Notes: generated from the sequence alone by a model not told the origin. Numbered from the stretch's first letter, positions 8,928 through 18,901 are shown. The stretch: 64,000 bases of DNA from JAJDIA01 sp031555735 (GCA_031555735.1 JAVBUE010000041.1:1-64000), one strand, 5' to 3'. A program made the numbers and translations.

Positions 8928-9227
8928 ATGAAGATAATGATTGAAACAGGCGACGACGTGGTCATCCACCTGTCGGGTCAGTTAGACACATTGACCTCCG
9001 TTGATTTCGAGAAAGAGATCCGGCAGATATTGAGTGGTAATCCCACCAGCGTCGTACTCGACGGCACGGAGTTGACGTATGTCAGCAGCGCCGGCCTGCG
9101 CCTCCTGCTCACCCTGCAGAAGGGGATGATGGCGAAGAACGGGGTATTCCGCCTCCGGAACATCCGGAAAGAGATCATGGATATCTTCACGATCACGGGC
9201 TTTACCTCTATCCTGACCATCGAATAG
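8928..9227 (+). CDS. STAS-domain anti-sigma-factor antagonist-like protein
   Basis: A 99-aa single STAS domain. The usual phospho-acceptor site DSSGL appears as YVSSAGLRLL with Ser53/Ser54, so the switch residue is present. In partner-switching systems such a protein sequesters an RsbW-type kinase when it is dephosphorylated by a PP2C phosphatase. A REC-PP2C phosphatase is encoded three genes downstream in the same operon, which supports that reading. No RsbW-type kinase gene is in the window. Confidence 0.85.
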   Translation: MKIMIETGDDVVIHLSGQLDTLTSVDFEKEIRQILSGNPTSVVLDGTELTYVSSAGLRLLLTLQKGMMAKNGVFRLRNIRKEIMDIFTITGFTSILTIE

Positions 9228-9246
9228 CCTCTAATCCCCCCTAATT

Positions 9247-10386
9247 ATGCCGGACTTCAACATCAAAGAAATCGAAAGCCTGAAACTGAAGATACAGGTA
9301 ATCGACCGCACATCAACCATCGGGTTGGTGGCTGCCATCGTTTGCCTGTATATGGGATGGATGTGGGTGATCAACGTGTTGTTCGCCACCCTGATCATTC
9401 TCCAGATCATCAAGTCGCGCTATAAGAAGCAACTCAAGCAGAAGGAATACCTCGCCAAGATCGTGGAAGAACGAACCATCGAGCTGCGTGTGCAACGCGA
9501 CCAGGTGCTGAAAGAATCCGAAGACCTCTCACAAGCCCTCACCGCCCTGGCCGAAGCGCAGGACGAACTGGTGCGCAACGAACGGCTGGCTACCGTGGGG
9601 CAGCTCACCAAAGGTCTGCTCGACCGCATTCTGAACCCGCTCAATTACATCAACAACTTCGCCACCCTTTCCGTCGAACTGGTGAGCGACCTGAAGAAGA
9701 ACATCTCCGGCGAGGGCGCTGTCATGACACCCGAACTCTATGCCGATTCGATCGAAATACTCGATATGATCACCAACAACCTGCAGAAGATCACCGACCA
9801 CGGCGCCAACACCGTACGCATCGTCAAAGCCATGGAAGAATTGCTCAAAGACCGGAGCGGCAAGATGACACCCGCCGATATCAACAACCTCTGCAAGGTG
9901 AATATGGGCGTGGCAGCCCGGATGTTCGAGAATGAGATCGCCGACAGGCAGATCAAGCTGCGTTTTGAAGGGCTCACCCTTCCGTTGATGATCGACGTCA
10001 ACATCGAGCAAATGAACAAAGTGCTGGTGCACCTCTACCAGAACAGCCTCTACGCGCTGATCCGTAAAGCGGAGAAGCAAGACTACCAGCCCGAACTGTC
10101 GGTCCAGGTGCAAAAGAACGCCGACATGGTACAGATCGTCATCCATGACAACGGGATCGGCATCGAAGACAGTATCCGGAAACGCATCTTCGAACCCTTC
10201 TTCACCACCAAGCCCACATCCGAAGGATCGGGCATCGGGCTGTATCTCACCCATGAGATCATCCTGAACCACAAAGGGACGATCCACGTCGCCAGCGAGA
10301 AAGACACCTATACGGAATTTACCATCGCCATACCCATCCATCAACCCATTGAAATGAAATACCATGGAGAAAGAGACGAACGATAA
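9247..10386 (+). CDS. Membrane histidine-kinase-like protein lacking the phospho-acceptor His
   Basis: 379 aa. Two hydrophobic spans near residues 20-55, a coiled coil with repeated charged heptads, then a dimerisation box that reads GQLTKGLLDRILNPLNYI where active relatives have GIAHEIQNPL. Asp126 stands at the phospho-His position and Arg follows instead of Glu. The ATP-binding domain looks intact: an Asn in QNSLYAL, DNGIGI, FEPFFTTKP and GSGIGL. It may therefore bind ATP but cannot be phosphorylated at the usual site, and could act as regulator or heterodimer partner of the next kinase, whose gene it overlaps by 23 nt. Confidence 0.85.
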   Translation: MPDFNIKEIESLKLKIQVIDRTSTIGLVAAIVCLYMGWMWVINVLFATLIILQIIKSRYKKQLKQKEYLAKIVEERTIELRVQRDQVLKESEDLSQALTALAEAQDELVRNERLATVGQLTKGLLDRILNPLNYINNFATLSVELVSDLKKNISGEGAVMTPELYADSIEILDMITNNLQKITDHGANTVRIVKAMEELLKDRSGKMTPADINNLCKVNMGVAARMFENEIADRQIKLRFEGLTLPLMIDVNIEQMNKVLVHLYQNSLYALIRKAEKQDYQPELSVQVQKNADMVQIVIHDNGIGIEDSIRKRIFEPFFTTKPTSEGSGIGLYLTHEIILNHKGTIHVASEKDTYTEFTIAIPIHQPIEMKYHGERDER

Positions 10387-11200
10387 GCTGGAGCAGCTGC
10401 AGAAACAGATCAGCAAGCAGGAACGCATGGCATCGCTGGGGTTACTGAGCGCAGGCATCGCCCACGAAATACAGAATCCGCTCAATTTCGTTATCAATTT
10501 CAGCAAGCTGTCCGCCAAACTGCTGCAGGAGCTGGAAGAACTGATCGGAGAGGCGGGCGTGTCTATCCCCAACGACATCCGGGAAGACCTGCAGGAATTG
10601 CTCAACGACCTCAAAGGGAACATGAACAAAATTGAGGAGAACGGCAATAGGGCTTCCAGCATCGTCAAAGGCATCCTGCTCTATTCGCGCGGAAAAGAAG
10701 ATGAGTTCACTCCCACCGATATGCAACGGCTGGTTCATGAATACATCTGGTTGTCGTACCACGCCATGCGCGCCAACAATAAGAACTTCAATGTGTTGAT
10801 CGAAGAGCTGTATGAAGACGATATCCCGCTGGTCGCCATCGTCCCCCAGGATATCAGCCGCGCAGTACTGAACATGATGAACAACGCGTGTTATTCCGTC
10901 TATATCAAGTCGAAAACGATCCTCAACAAACCGTATCAGCCTACCGTCAAAATACGCCTGTGGAAGGAAGACCCATGGATCCGGTTGTCTATCGAAGACA
11001 ATGGCACCGGTATCCCCGATGATGTCAGGGAAAATCTCTTCAAGCCGTTCTTCACCACCAAGCCGGTGGGAGAAGGGACCGGACTGGGACTGTCTATATC
11101 CCGCTCGATCGTGGAAGATAAACACAACGGGAGGATCGACCTGGAGACAAAAGTGGACGAGTTCACCCGTTTTACGATTTCCTTACCGCTTCAAAAATAA
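10364..11200 (+). CDS. Soluble sensor histidine kinase
   Basis: 278 aa with no membrane span. The H-box is intact (GIAHEIQNPLNF, His34), and the HATPase domain carries N, G1 and G2 boxes (NMMNNACYSV, EDNGTGIP, GEGTGLGLSI). It is closely related in layout to the upstream pseudo-kinase, and its start codon lies inside that gene, which implies translational coupling. The receiver-phosphatase gene begins 6 nt after its stop, so it probably phosphorylates that protein. Confidence 0.9.
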   Translation: MEKETNDKLEQLQKQISKQERMASLGLLSAGIAHEIQNPLNFVINFSKLSAKLLQELEELIGEAGVSIPNDIREDLQELLNDLKGNMNKIEENGNRASSIVKGILLYSRGKEDEFTPTDMQRLVHEYIWLSYHAMRANNKNFNVLIEELYEDDIPLVAIVPQDISRAVLNMMNNACYSVYIKSKTILNKPYQPTVKIRLWKEDPWIRLSIEDNGTGIPDDVRENLFKPFFTTKPVGEGTGLGLSISRSIVEDKHNGRIDLETKVDEFTRFTISLPLQK

Positions 11201-11206
11201 TCCGCT

Positions 11207-12370
11207 ATGCCGATCAAGATATTAAGCGTCGATGACGAACAGGACCTGGAGATACTTCTCACCCAGTATTTCCGCCGGAAAATCAAAAAGGGTGAGTACG
11301 AGTTCACCTTCGTACACAATGGTCTCGAAGCATTGAAAGCGATCCTCGCCAATCCCGAGTACGACATCATCCTGAGCGATATCAATATGCCGGAGATGGA
11401 TGGGCTGACATTGCTGACAAAGATCAACGAGATGCGCAATCCCGCCATGAAATGCATCATGGTGTCGGCCTATGGCGATATGGAGAATATCCGTACGGCG
11501 ATGAATAGCGGCGCCTTCGACTTCACCACCAAACCCATCAACCTCGACGACCTGGAGCGTACCATCGAAAAGGCCGCCGAACAGATCGCCTTTGTCAAGA
11601 ACGCCCAGAGCGAGCATACGCAACTCAAATCCATCCAGTCCGACCTCAAGGTGGCACGGGAAATCCAACAGACCATCCTGCCGAAGAACTTCCGCCTCTT
11701 TCCCGACCAGCATACGTTCGATATCTACGCTTCGATGAATGCCGCCAAGTATGTGGGCGGCGACTTCTACGACTTCTTTAAGATTGGCGACGACCGCCTC
11801 GGCTTCGTCATCGCCGATGTTTCGGGCAAGGGAGTACCTGCCGCGATCTTTATGGCCATCAGCCGGACGGTAATCCGCGCCATCGCCCATACCGAAAACT
11901 CGGCAGCCACCTGCATGGAACGTACCAACAAGATACTCTGCCAGGAAAGCGTGAACGATATGTTCGTCACCGTCTTTTACGGTATCCTTGATATCCATAC
12001 CGGACGGGTGACCTACTGCAATGCGGGACATAACCCGCCGATCCACATGCAGAAAGACAAAGCGCTTGCCTTTGTGCCGCTGACCAACGACCGGATCCTG
12101 GGTGCGCTGGATGATTCCACCTTCCACGAGAAAGAACTGTACCTCACCCCCGGCGACAGCCTCTTCCTCTATACCGACGGCATCACGGAAGCACGCAACA
12201 AACAGAATGAACTGTTCGGCGAACAGCGCCTGATGGATTATTGCCTCTCGCTCACCGGGCGGCCGTCTAAAGAGATCGTGGACTCCATCACCGGGAGTAT
12301 TGGTGAATTTGTAGTGGGCGCTATCCAGTCGGACGATATCACGCTGCTGACAATCTCCTACAAAGGGTAA
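11207..12370 (+). CDS. Response regulator with PP2C-type (SpoIIE/RsbU-like) phosphatase output
   Basis: 387 aa. An N-terminal receiver (LSVDDEQDLE, Asp58 in ILSDINMPEMDG) is joined through a helical linker (VAREIQQTILPKNF) to a PP2C domain with the metal-binding signatures YVGGDFYDFF, IADVSGKGVPAA, CNAGHNPP and LYTDGITEA. Proteins of this kind dephosphorylate STAS anti-anti-sigma factors on phosphorylation of the receiver. The STAS gene heads the same operon, so a kinase-to-phosphatase-to-STAS chain is the likely logic. Confidence 0.93.
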   Translation: MPIKILSVDDEQDLEILLTQYFRRKIKKGEYEFTFVHNGLEALKAILANPEYDIILSDINMPEMDGLTLLTKINEMRNPAMKCIMVSAYGDMENIRTAMNSGAFDFTTKPINLDDLERTIEKAAEQIAFVKNAQSEHTQLKSIQSDLKVAREIQQTILPKNFRLFPDQHTFDIYASMNAAKYVGGDFYDFFKIGDDRLGFVIADVSGKGVPAAIFMAISRTVIRAIAHTENSAATCMERTNKILCQESVNDMFVTVFYGILDIHTGRVTYCNAGHNPPIHMQKDKALAFVPLTNDRILGALDDSTFHEKELYLTPGDSLFLYTDGITEARNKQNELFGEQRLMDYCLSLTGRPSKEIVDSITGSIGEFVVGAIQSDDITLLTISYKG

Positions 12371-12432
12371 GGCGTTAACACTGCATAACACTATATCACA
12401 TACCGGAAGCATTCTTTCTCACCGGTTACCAA

Positions 12433-12440
12433 TACATTTG
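12433..12440 (+). promoter_or_regulatory. -7 box of the outer-membrane barrel gene
   Basis: TACATTTG matches TAnnTTTG exactly, 22 nt before the start codon. Confidence 0.65.
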
Positions 12441-12462
12441 TCTTCCATAAAAAGCCCTCAAA

Positions 12463-14829
12463 ATGAAGAAACAACTCCTGCTTCTGTTCGTACTCCTCTC
12501 CTACCCCTTATGGGCACAGGAAAGCCAGGGACTGAAAGGACTGGTGACTGATGTGAACGGTACGCCCGTGGAAGCGGTCACCTGTATCCTCAGCAACCAG
12601 GCCGACTCGTCGTATGTCGATGCCGTCATCTCCGGACTGGACGGACGTTTCATCCTGAGCACTCCCCCAGCAGGCAATTACCTGCTTACGTTCCGGCATT
12701 TATTATTCGAGTCTGTCACTGTCCCGGTTGCGGGAGGGCGGGATCAGGAACTGGAAACCACCGTCATGCAGGAGAAAAGTCATGAGTTGGCAGGTCTGAC
12801 CGTCACCGCACAACGTCCCATCGTTAAAGCCCAGGAAGGCAAACTCGTGTATGACGTGCCCCAACTGATACAGAACAAGATCGCCACCAACGCGTTCGAA
12901 GCGCTGAAAACCATTCCGAACGTCACCGGCGGGGGCGACGATATCCAACTCGTGGGAACAGACAAATATACCATCCTGATCAACGGGCAGCCCACCAGCC
13001 TCTCGGCCGCCCAACTCATACAGGTATTAAAAAGTACACCCGCGTCGAAAGTGAAGAACATAGAGGTGATGTACAGCGCACCCCCCCAATATAATGTACG
13101 CGGGGCAGCCATCAACGTGATCCTCGGTGAAGGCGGCATGGATATTCCCACCCTGCAGGGCGAAGGAACACTCTCCTACAAACAGGGCACGCATGCCGAC
13201 TATGGTGCACGGGCAAACATTGTATATAACAAACCCGCGTTCACCACCGACCTGACGGTAGGTGGAGGTCATGGCCAGGTACTCGACCATAACCTGATGC
13301 ATGCCCACCATTCGCTCGACAACCAGGTGTACGATATCCGGCAGGACAACCGCGCCGATCCGGTATTTACCGGCCTGAACACCCGGTTGGCGTTCGACTA
13401 TACGCTTCCCAACAAAGACAAAGCCAACTTCACCTATACAGGTGATTATAAGCAGGTAGATTTCGACCTCCGTTCCAATGCCTACTATACGGTGGATAGC
13501 CAGCCACTGGCCGATATCAACACATTGGCAAACAACGACGACGACAGTTGGCTGCACAATTTCAAGCTGGCTTATTCCTCCCACGCCAACGTCAAGGCGG
13601 GAGTGGATTATACCTTCTACAACGAGTCAGGAACCAAACGGTATAATGAATTTGATGATGACCAGCCCCATCTGTCATACAAAACAGAGATCGGACAACG
13701 GATCGGCAAGCTGATGGCATACGCCAATCATACCGTCTCCACCCCCGGGGGATGGCAATGGAATTATGGCGCCAACTTCGGCTACTCCCGGAACAAAAAC
13801 AACTACGACTGGTTTGCCGCCATCAACGGGAACGCACCCGATTCCGTGAGTATTACCCGGCAGACCGAATACTCCGGCTCCCTGTTTGCCGGTTTCACCA
13901 AGTCGTTCAGTCCCCAGTTCTCCCTCCAGGCATCTGTGTCGGGGAATTATTTCCAATCGTCGGTGGACAATACCGCCGAAGGGGAAAAAACACTGTGGGA
14001 TGAATTCGCTCCCTTTGCCAATGCGAACCTCACCTGGGTGATCGCTCCGCAACATATCCTGCAGGGATCGTTCACTACTGATATCCTCTATCCGCCTTAC
14101 TGGGCGCTTAGCCCCGATGTGGTTCAACTGAACGCCTACTCGGTAGTGAAAGGGAATCCCCAACTGAAGTTTGCCAAGTCGTATGAGTCGCAATTGGTCT
14201 ATATCTTCCGAAGCAAATACATGCTGGTGGGATCATATAAATACTATGCCGATTACTTCAACCAACTGCCCAAACAGTCGGCCGAAGCGTTGGTCAACGT
14301 GTTTCAGATGGTTAACTTCGACTACCGCCAGCAGGCTACCCTGTCGCTCATCGTCCCGTTGAAAGTGGGTACTGTACTGGATAGCCGGGGGACATTCTCC
14401 TATGTACACCTCAAAGACAAAGACTCTGATTTTTATACAGAGCCTTATGCCAAGTCGAAGAATTCCTTTGTTATCAACCTCACGAATACCGTCAACCTCT
14501 CTTCCGACCCGAACATCAAGCTCGAGCTGAACGGTTTCTATATGAATGGCGCCATCCAGGGAGTGTACGACATCGAACCGATGTACAACATCAACGCCGG
14601 GCTGAAATGGGTACTACCCGGTAACCGCGCCGATCTCACCGCGAAAGTGGATGATATCCTCGGCGGCATGGATGCACGTACGTTGATCGATTTCGCCGAT
14701 CAGTGGAGTGAGATGACCGTGTATTCGGACACCCCTTCCTTCAAACTCACCTTCACCTACCGCTTCGGCAATTACAAAAAGAAACAGGTGGAAGAAGTGG
14801 ATAAATCGCGCTTCGGACGCGGCAGTTGA
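12463..14829 (+). CDS. TonB-receptor-like outer-membrane beta-barrel protein (OMP_b-brl_3 type)
   Basis: 788 aa with signal peptide (LLLLFVLLSYPLWAQ), an N-terminal carboxypeptidase-regulatory-like domain (GLVTDVNGTPVEAVTC to about residue 100), a plug-like segment (ALKTIPNVTGGG, LINGQPTSLSAAQL) and a C-terminal beta barrel ending in FKLTFTYRFGNYKKK. It lacks the aromatic C-terminal residue of classical porins. The substrate is unknown. The kinase/regulator pair directly downstream suggests either cotranscription with, or control by, that two-component system. Confidence 0.85.
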   Translation: MKKQLLLLFVLLSYPLWAQESQGLKGLVTDVNGTPVEAVTCILSNQADSSYVDAVISGLDGRFILSTPPAGNYLLTFRHLLFESVTVPVAGGRDQELETTVMQEKSHELAGLTVTAQRPIVKAQEGKLVYDVPQLIQNKIATNAFEALKTIPNVTGGGDDIQLVGTDKYTILINGQPTSLSAAQLIQVLKSTPASKVKNIEVMYSAPPQYNVRGAAINVILGEGGMDIPTLQGEGTLSYKQGTHADYGARANIVYNKPAFTTDLTVGGGHGQVLDHNLMHAHHSLDNQVYDIRQDNRADPVFTGLNTRLAFDYTLPNKDKANFTYTGDYKQVDFDLRSNAYYTVDSQPLADINTLANNDDDSWLHNFKLAYSSHANVKAGVDYTFYNESGTKRYNEFDDDQPHLSYKTEIGQRIGKLMAYANHTVSTPGGWQWNYGANFGYSRNKNNYDWFAAINGNAPDSVSITRQTEYSGSLFAGFTKSFSPQFSLQASVSGNYFQSSVDNTAEGEKTLWDEFAPFANANLTWVIAPQHILQGSFTTDILYPPYWALSPDVVQLNAYSVVKGNPQLKFAKSYESQLVYIFRSKYMLVGSYKYYADYFNQLPKQSAEALVNVFQMVNFDYRQQATLSLIVPLKVGTVLDSRGTFSYVHLKDKDSDFYTEPYAKSKNSFVINLTNTVNLSSDPNIKLELNGFYMNGAIQGVYDIEPMYNINAGLKWVLPGNRADLTAKVDDILGGMDARTLIDFADQWSEMTVYSDTPSFKLTFTYRFGNYKKKQVEEVDKSRFGRGS

Positions 14830-14862
14830 ACAACATCGATAATCCTTTGACCAGTTTCCCAC

Positions 14863-16341
14863 ATGCAATTCCGTTTCAGACTCATCGCCCTCGTCGTCCT
14901 GCTATCGCTCATCATTGTAGCGACCTATCAAGCCTATTGGCTTGTTAACTTCCACCGCGAGCAGTATGAAAAACTGCGCGTATCGGTCTATAACGCGATG
15001 AATTATGCCGACCTGAATGAACTCGGCATGCGGGTATCGGATTTCCAGCTCGCTTCCTTCCTGCGCCATCAAGACACGCAACGGGAAGAACACAACGACA
15101 CCATACGCTATACCCTCAAGCGGGGAAACACCGAACTGAAGATGGACGTGGATGCGGAGGAAGACGGCCCATTCCTCCCGTCACCCGACTCGATTGAGCT
15201 CAAGCCGCCCGAAGTGATTGTCCGCATCGCCAACGAGGGCAAAAAGAGCCACATGTGGAACGATTTCACCGTCATGCATTACTTCTTCCAACAGGGCTTT
15301 CACCGGGAGTTAGACCCCATCCTGCCCATCAACTTCGCCCGATACGACAGCCTGCTGCAAGCCGAACTGATCCGGCAGGGTATCCGTTCGGAATACATCA
15401 TCCAGCACATCGATTGCCAACAGGGACGCGTGCTCGAATCGTTACCGGCGGATGCCGCCATCGCTGATACGGCGCGGTATGAAGCATTCCCCCTGTCGAT
15501 CAGCGAGACCGACGACTACGAATACCGCCTCTACCTCCCCCATCCGCAACTCTATGTACTGAAAGGGATGAGCGGGCTGGTAGCCGTATCATTCCTGATG
15601 ATCGTCCTGCTCATCATCTCCTATGTCTATCTGCTGCGGATCATCCTCCGGCAAAAAACACTGGATGAACTCAAAAGCGACTTCACCAATAACATGACGC
15701 ACGAGCTGAAGACCCCCGTGGCCGTAGCCTATGCCGCTACCGACGCCCTGCTCCACTTCGGCATGGGCGACGATCCGGAGAAACGCAGCGAATACCTGGC
15801 GATCACCAAGGAACAGCTCGACAACCTCAACAGCCTGGTGGAGCAGATCCTGACCATGTCGATGGAAGAACGGCGCAACCTCAAGCTCCTGCCCGATACC
15901 ATCGCCCTCCAACCCCTCTTTGGCTCTCTCACGCAGAAATTCGGGTTGCACGCGCCCAAGCCCGTCACCTTCCATACCGTTATCGAGCCGGAAGACCTGA
16001 CAGTGACGGCAGACAAGATACACTTCCGCAACATCCTGGACAACCTTGTGGAGAATGCCATCAAATATTCCGGCGAGAGCGTCTGCATCACCCTCTCGGC
16101 CATCCGCCGCAACGGGCAGACCCTCCTCTCGGTGGAAGACAACGGCATCGGTATCCCCGCCTCCTCCCTGCCCCGGTTGTTCGACAAATTCTATCGCGTA
16201 CCTACGGGTAATGTACAGGACGTGCGTGGCTACGGACTCGGCCTCCACTACGTGAAAACCATTGTCGATAAGCAACAATGGCAGATCACCGTCGCCAGCA
16301 CGCCGGGTAAAGGTTCCACATTTAATATCACTATGGGATGA
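14863..16341 (+). CDS. Two-span membrane sensor histidine kinase
   Basis: 492 aa: N-terminal span (LIALVVLLSLIIVATYQAYW), a roughly 200-residue periplasmic sensor region without a recognised domain, second span (VAVSFLMIVLLIISYVYLL), HisKA with MTHELKTPVAVAY and HATPase (NLVENAIKYSG, EDNGIGIP, GYGLGLHYV). Its stop overlaps the start of the OmpR-type regulator gene as ATGA, a standard sign of a translationally coupled kinase/regulator pair. Confidence 0.93.
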   Translation: MQFRFRLIALVVLLSLIIVATYQAYWLVNFHREQYEKLRVSVYNAMNYADLNELGMRVSDFQLASFLRHQDTQREEHNDTIRYTLKRGNTELKMDVDAEEDGPFLPSPDSIELKPPEVIVRIANEGKKSHMWNDFTVMHYFFQQGFHRELDPILPINFARYDSLLQAELIRQGIRSEYIIQHIDCQQGRVLESLPADAAIADTARYEAFPLSISETDDYEYRLYLPHPQLYVLKGMSGLVAVSFLMIVLLIISYVYLLRIILRQKTLDELKSDFTNNMTHELKTPVAVAYAATDALLHFGMGDDPEKRSEYLAITKEQLDNLNSLVEQILTMSMEERRNLKLLPDTIALQPLFGSLTQKFGLHAPKPVTFHTVIEPEDLTVTADKIHFRNILDNLVENAIKYSGESVCITLSAIRRNGQTLLSVEDNGIGIPASSLPRLFDKFYRVPTGNVQDVRGYGLGLHYVKTIVDKQQWQITVASTPGKGSTFNITMG

Positions 16342-17021
16342 ACACGATCAACGTTTTACTGGCGGAAGACGAGCCTACCCTCGCCTTCATCATTAAAGAC
16401 ACATTGGAGAAACGCGACTTCCGGGTCACCGTCGCTCCCAACGGCGAAGAAGCCCTCCGCCTCTTTTTCGAGTTGAAGCCCGATATCCTCGTGGCCGACA
16501 TCATGATGCCCCGCATGGACGGTTACAAGCTGACGCGCCAGATCCGCCAGAGCGATCGCAAGACGCCGATCCTTTTCCTCAGCGCCCGTTCGAAAACCGA
16601 AGATGTGGTGGCGGGCTTCGAAACGGGCGGCAGCGACTACCTCAAGAAACCGTTCGGCATGGAAGAACTGATCGTCCGCATCAAAGCGCTATTGAACCGC
16701 TTGCAGGAAACAGCCTCTCCGGCGCCCGCCATCTATACCGTGGGCGAATACCGCTTCAACCCCGTGAGCCAGAAGCTGATCCATCCGATACGCACGACCA
16801 CCCTTTCGCACCGGGAAGCGGCTATCCTCGAACGGCTGTGCGCCAACCATAACAACATCGTCCGCAACCAGGCGGTACTGCTCGAACTATGGGGCGACGA
16901 CAGCTTCTTCAACACCCGCAGCCTCCACGTCTTCATCGTCAAGCTGCGCAAATACCTCTCCATCGATCCCCGCATCCGCATCATCAATATCCGGGGCGTG
17001 GGGTATAAGTTGTTGTATTGA
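16338..17021 (+). CDS. OmpR/PhoB-family response regulator
   Basis: 227 aa: receiver domain (LLAEDEPTLAF, ILVADIMMPRMDG) followed by a winged helix (LSHREAAILERLC, VFIVKLRKYLSID, IINIRGVGYKL). It is the cognate partner of the kinase with which it overlaps by 4 nt. It ends 38 nt before the convergent nucleotidase-like gene. Confidence 0.95.
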   Translation: MNTINVLLAEDEPTLAFIIKDTLEKRDFRVTVAPNGEEALRLFFELKPDILVADIMMPRMDGYKLTRQIRQSDRKTPILFLSARSKTEDVVAGFETGGSDYLKKPFGMEELIVRIKALLNRLQETASPAPAIYTVGEYRFNPVSQKLIHPIRTTTLSHREAAILERLCANHNNIVRNQAVLLELWGDDSFFNTRSLHVFIVKLRKYLSIDPRIRIINIRGVGYKLLY

Positions 17022-17058
17022 GGATAGCCACTTATCTAAAACGTTCACGGTGCGTTCA

Positions 17059-18900
17059 TCAGCCAAACAACTGCCGTTTGCTTTTCAGCAATGCATCCTG
17101 TACCTGCTGGATCGTCACCGGACGGGTATGATCAAAGGACGCAATACTCCCGTCGTTGATCATCCGCACAGCCAGATCCCGCCATTCCTGCTTCCAGTGC
17201 AGGTTGACAAATTCCCAGTTGTCGGCACTGACAGCATAAATGCTTCGATCCGTTTGCTCACAGATATATTCGGCAATCATATCGAGCATATTCACTTCCC
17301 CGCCGGGTGATGGAATATCCATCCGGACGAGTTCAGCCGTTTTTTCTCCCGGTTTGAAGATGCCATCGTCCGAGTTCATCAACAGGTTGGTCGTAGCCCG
17401 GTAGTTGGTGGTGACTACCTGATAGCAATAAGCAGGACTGAAACCTTTATCGCCCGGCATGCCCGTGATCGCGATACGCTGACCCACCGGCTTGGTAAGA
17501 TCCACCGTATAATTGATTCCCGCAAACTGGTCGAACAGATACACTTTCCGTGTGCCATAAGGAATGGTGAGATCAGTATCCAGATGGACAGCAGGTGTAT
17601 CCGGTTGCAGGCTGGTACCAAAGAAAGCATACGACCATTCCATCCACTTCAACAATTGCTCGCCGGTCATTTTAACCAGATAAAGCGTATTATTGTCATA
17701 TACATACAGTTGGGAAATACCTCCCGCCGTAATCGGCACATGCATACAATTGGCCGTATATGCATTGAGAGGAGCGGCAGCAATGTCGGCGCCCGAATAA
17801 CGCAACATCACCCGGGTGACAAGATGAATCAGGGGATTGCTCTTCAGGATACCTTCGTGCGTCCCTTTTATTTCCGGTTCAGGCAAAAGAGGAGCATCAG
17901 GCAGCCAACCTACCACCGATCGCTGCATGTGGTTGCTCAGCCAGTAATGGGCGGCTTCAGTCACCGTGTTCACCTCCTCATCCTCCGGCACATCCGGTGT
18001 GGGGCAAATGATATCTGTTTGCACATCTGATTCCTCGTAACTGCCTGTTTTACGTATCACCTCCCACACGCCATCTACGCATGTCGCCGTAATCCGTACC
18101 CGTCCATACGATGCCGCGTTATTCAGATTCTCGGCAAACTTCGCTGAGTCGGACAACACACACTGGTTCGCTTTTTCTCCCTTTATTTTATGGAAATGCG
18201 CGCCCAGAAAGAGGATTAGCTCGGGATTCTTATTCACAATCTCTGTAGCTCCTGAACCGGGAGTGTTCAGTTCGGACACCTCATCCATATGCTCCACGGC
18301 GACGAACAAATCCGCCAGGTTGTTCGCTTTCAACTCCCGGATGATTAACTGGGTTTCTGTAGCGGCATCTGTTGCATGGATACCCGCCTTTTCAACATTC
18401 GCTTTATCCCAGATGGCGATATTGGGAGAAACCATACCGATAAATGCCACGCGCGGTCCGTCGGGGATAGCCACGATATGATACGGCCGAAACCCCTGCA
18501 GGTATGCACCTCCTTTATCATAAAACACATTACCACACAGCTTTATACCTTTATAACCATCGAACATGGCATAGAGGTTGTCCAGCCCGAAATTGAACTC
18601 ATGGTTGCCCAATACCACAAAATCATACCCCAGGGCATCCATGGCGGAAAACAACGGGAAGGGCTTGTACCGCTGGCTTTTCACCAATTCACCGGTACCG
18701 TTTCCCTGGATGCTGTCGCCGCAATCACACAAAATCGTCGTGCCCGGGAAAAGCGCCCGGTCTCGTTTCATCAGGGTACCTATACGGGATAGTCCGTTAT
18801 CCACCTCCTTACAGGTAGCATAATTATAGGTTCGGAATGAACCGTGAAGATCGCTGGTAAACAGGATCTGGAAAGTAACTTGCTTCGTTGTCTCCATCAT
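17059..18900 (-). CDS. 5'-nucleotidase/UshA-family metallophosphoesterase without signal peptide
   Basis: 613 aa. The metallophosphoesterase domain has the metal ligands FTSDLHGSF (Asp17, His19), CDCGDSIQG, VLGNHEFNFG and LGAHFHKI. A C-terminal 5'-nucleotidase substrate domain follows (about residues 330-560: VTRVMLRYSGADIAAAP, NTLYLVKMTGEQLLKWME). Relatives hydrolyse nucleotides or other phosphate esters, mostly in the periplasm; this one has no signal peptide and looks cytoplasmic. The open frame runs on to 19110, but that part overlaps the gene upstream. The ATG at 18900, one base after the glycyl-radical-enzyme stop, gives METTKQVTFQILF and is the natural start. Confidence 0.88.
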   Translation of the reverse strand: MMETTKQVTFQILFTSDLHGSFRTYNYATCKEVDNGLSRIGTLMKRDRALFPGTTILCDCGDSIQGNGTGELVKSQRYKPFPLFSAMDALGYDFVVLGNHEFNFGLDNLYAMFDGYKGIKLCGNVFYDKGGAYLQGFRPYHIVAIPDGPRVAFIGMVSPNIAIWDKANVEKAGIHATDAATETQLIIRELKANNLADLFVAVEHMDEVSELNTPGSGATEIVNKNPELILFLGAHFHKIKGEKANQCVLSDSAKFAENLNNAASYGRVRITATCVDGVWEVIRKTGSYEESDVQTDIICPTPDVPEDEEVNTVTEAAHYWLSNHMQRSVVGWLPDAPLLPEPEIKGTHEGILKSNPLIHLVTRVMLRYSGADIAAAPLNAYTANCMHVPITAGGISQLYVYDNNTLYLVKMTGEQLLKWMEWSYAFFGTSLQPDTPAVHLDTDLTIPYGTRKVYLFDQFAGINYTVDLTKPVGQRIAITGMPGDKGFSPAYCYQVVTTNYRATTNLLMNSDDGIFKPGEKTAELVRMDIPSPGGEVNMLDMIAEYICEQTDRSIYAVSADNWEFVNLHWKQEWRDLAVRMINDGSIASFDHTRPVTIQQVQDALLKSKRQLFG

Positions 18901-18901
18901 T

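Noticed and set aside
9529..10674. Long minus-strand frames such as 381 aa here, 396 aa at 11222 and 360 aa at 27124
   Set aside because: They run antisense to well-supported genes in GC-rich DNA, with no promoter or family motif.
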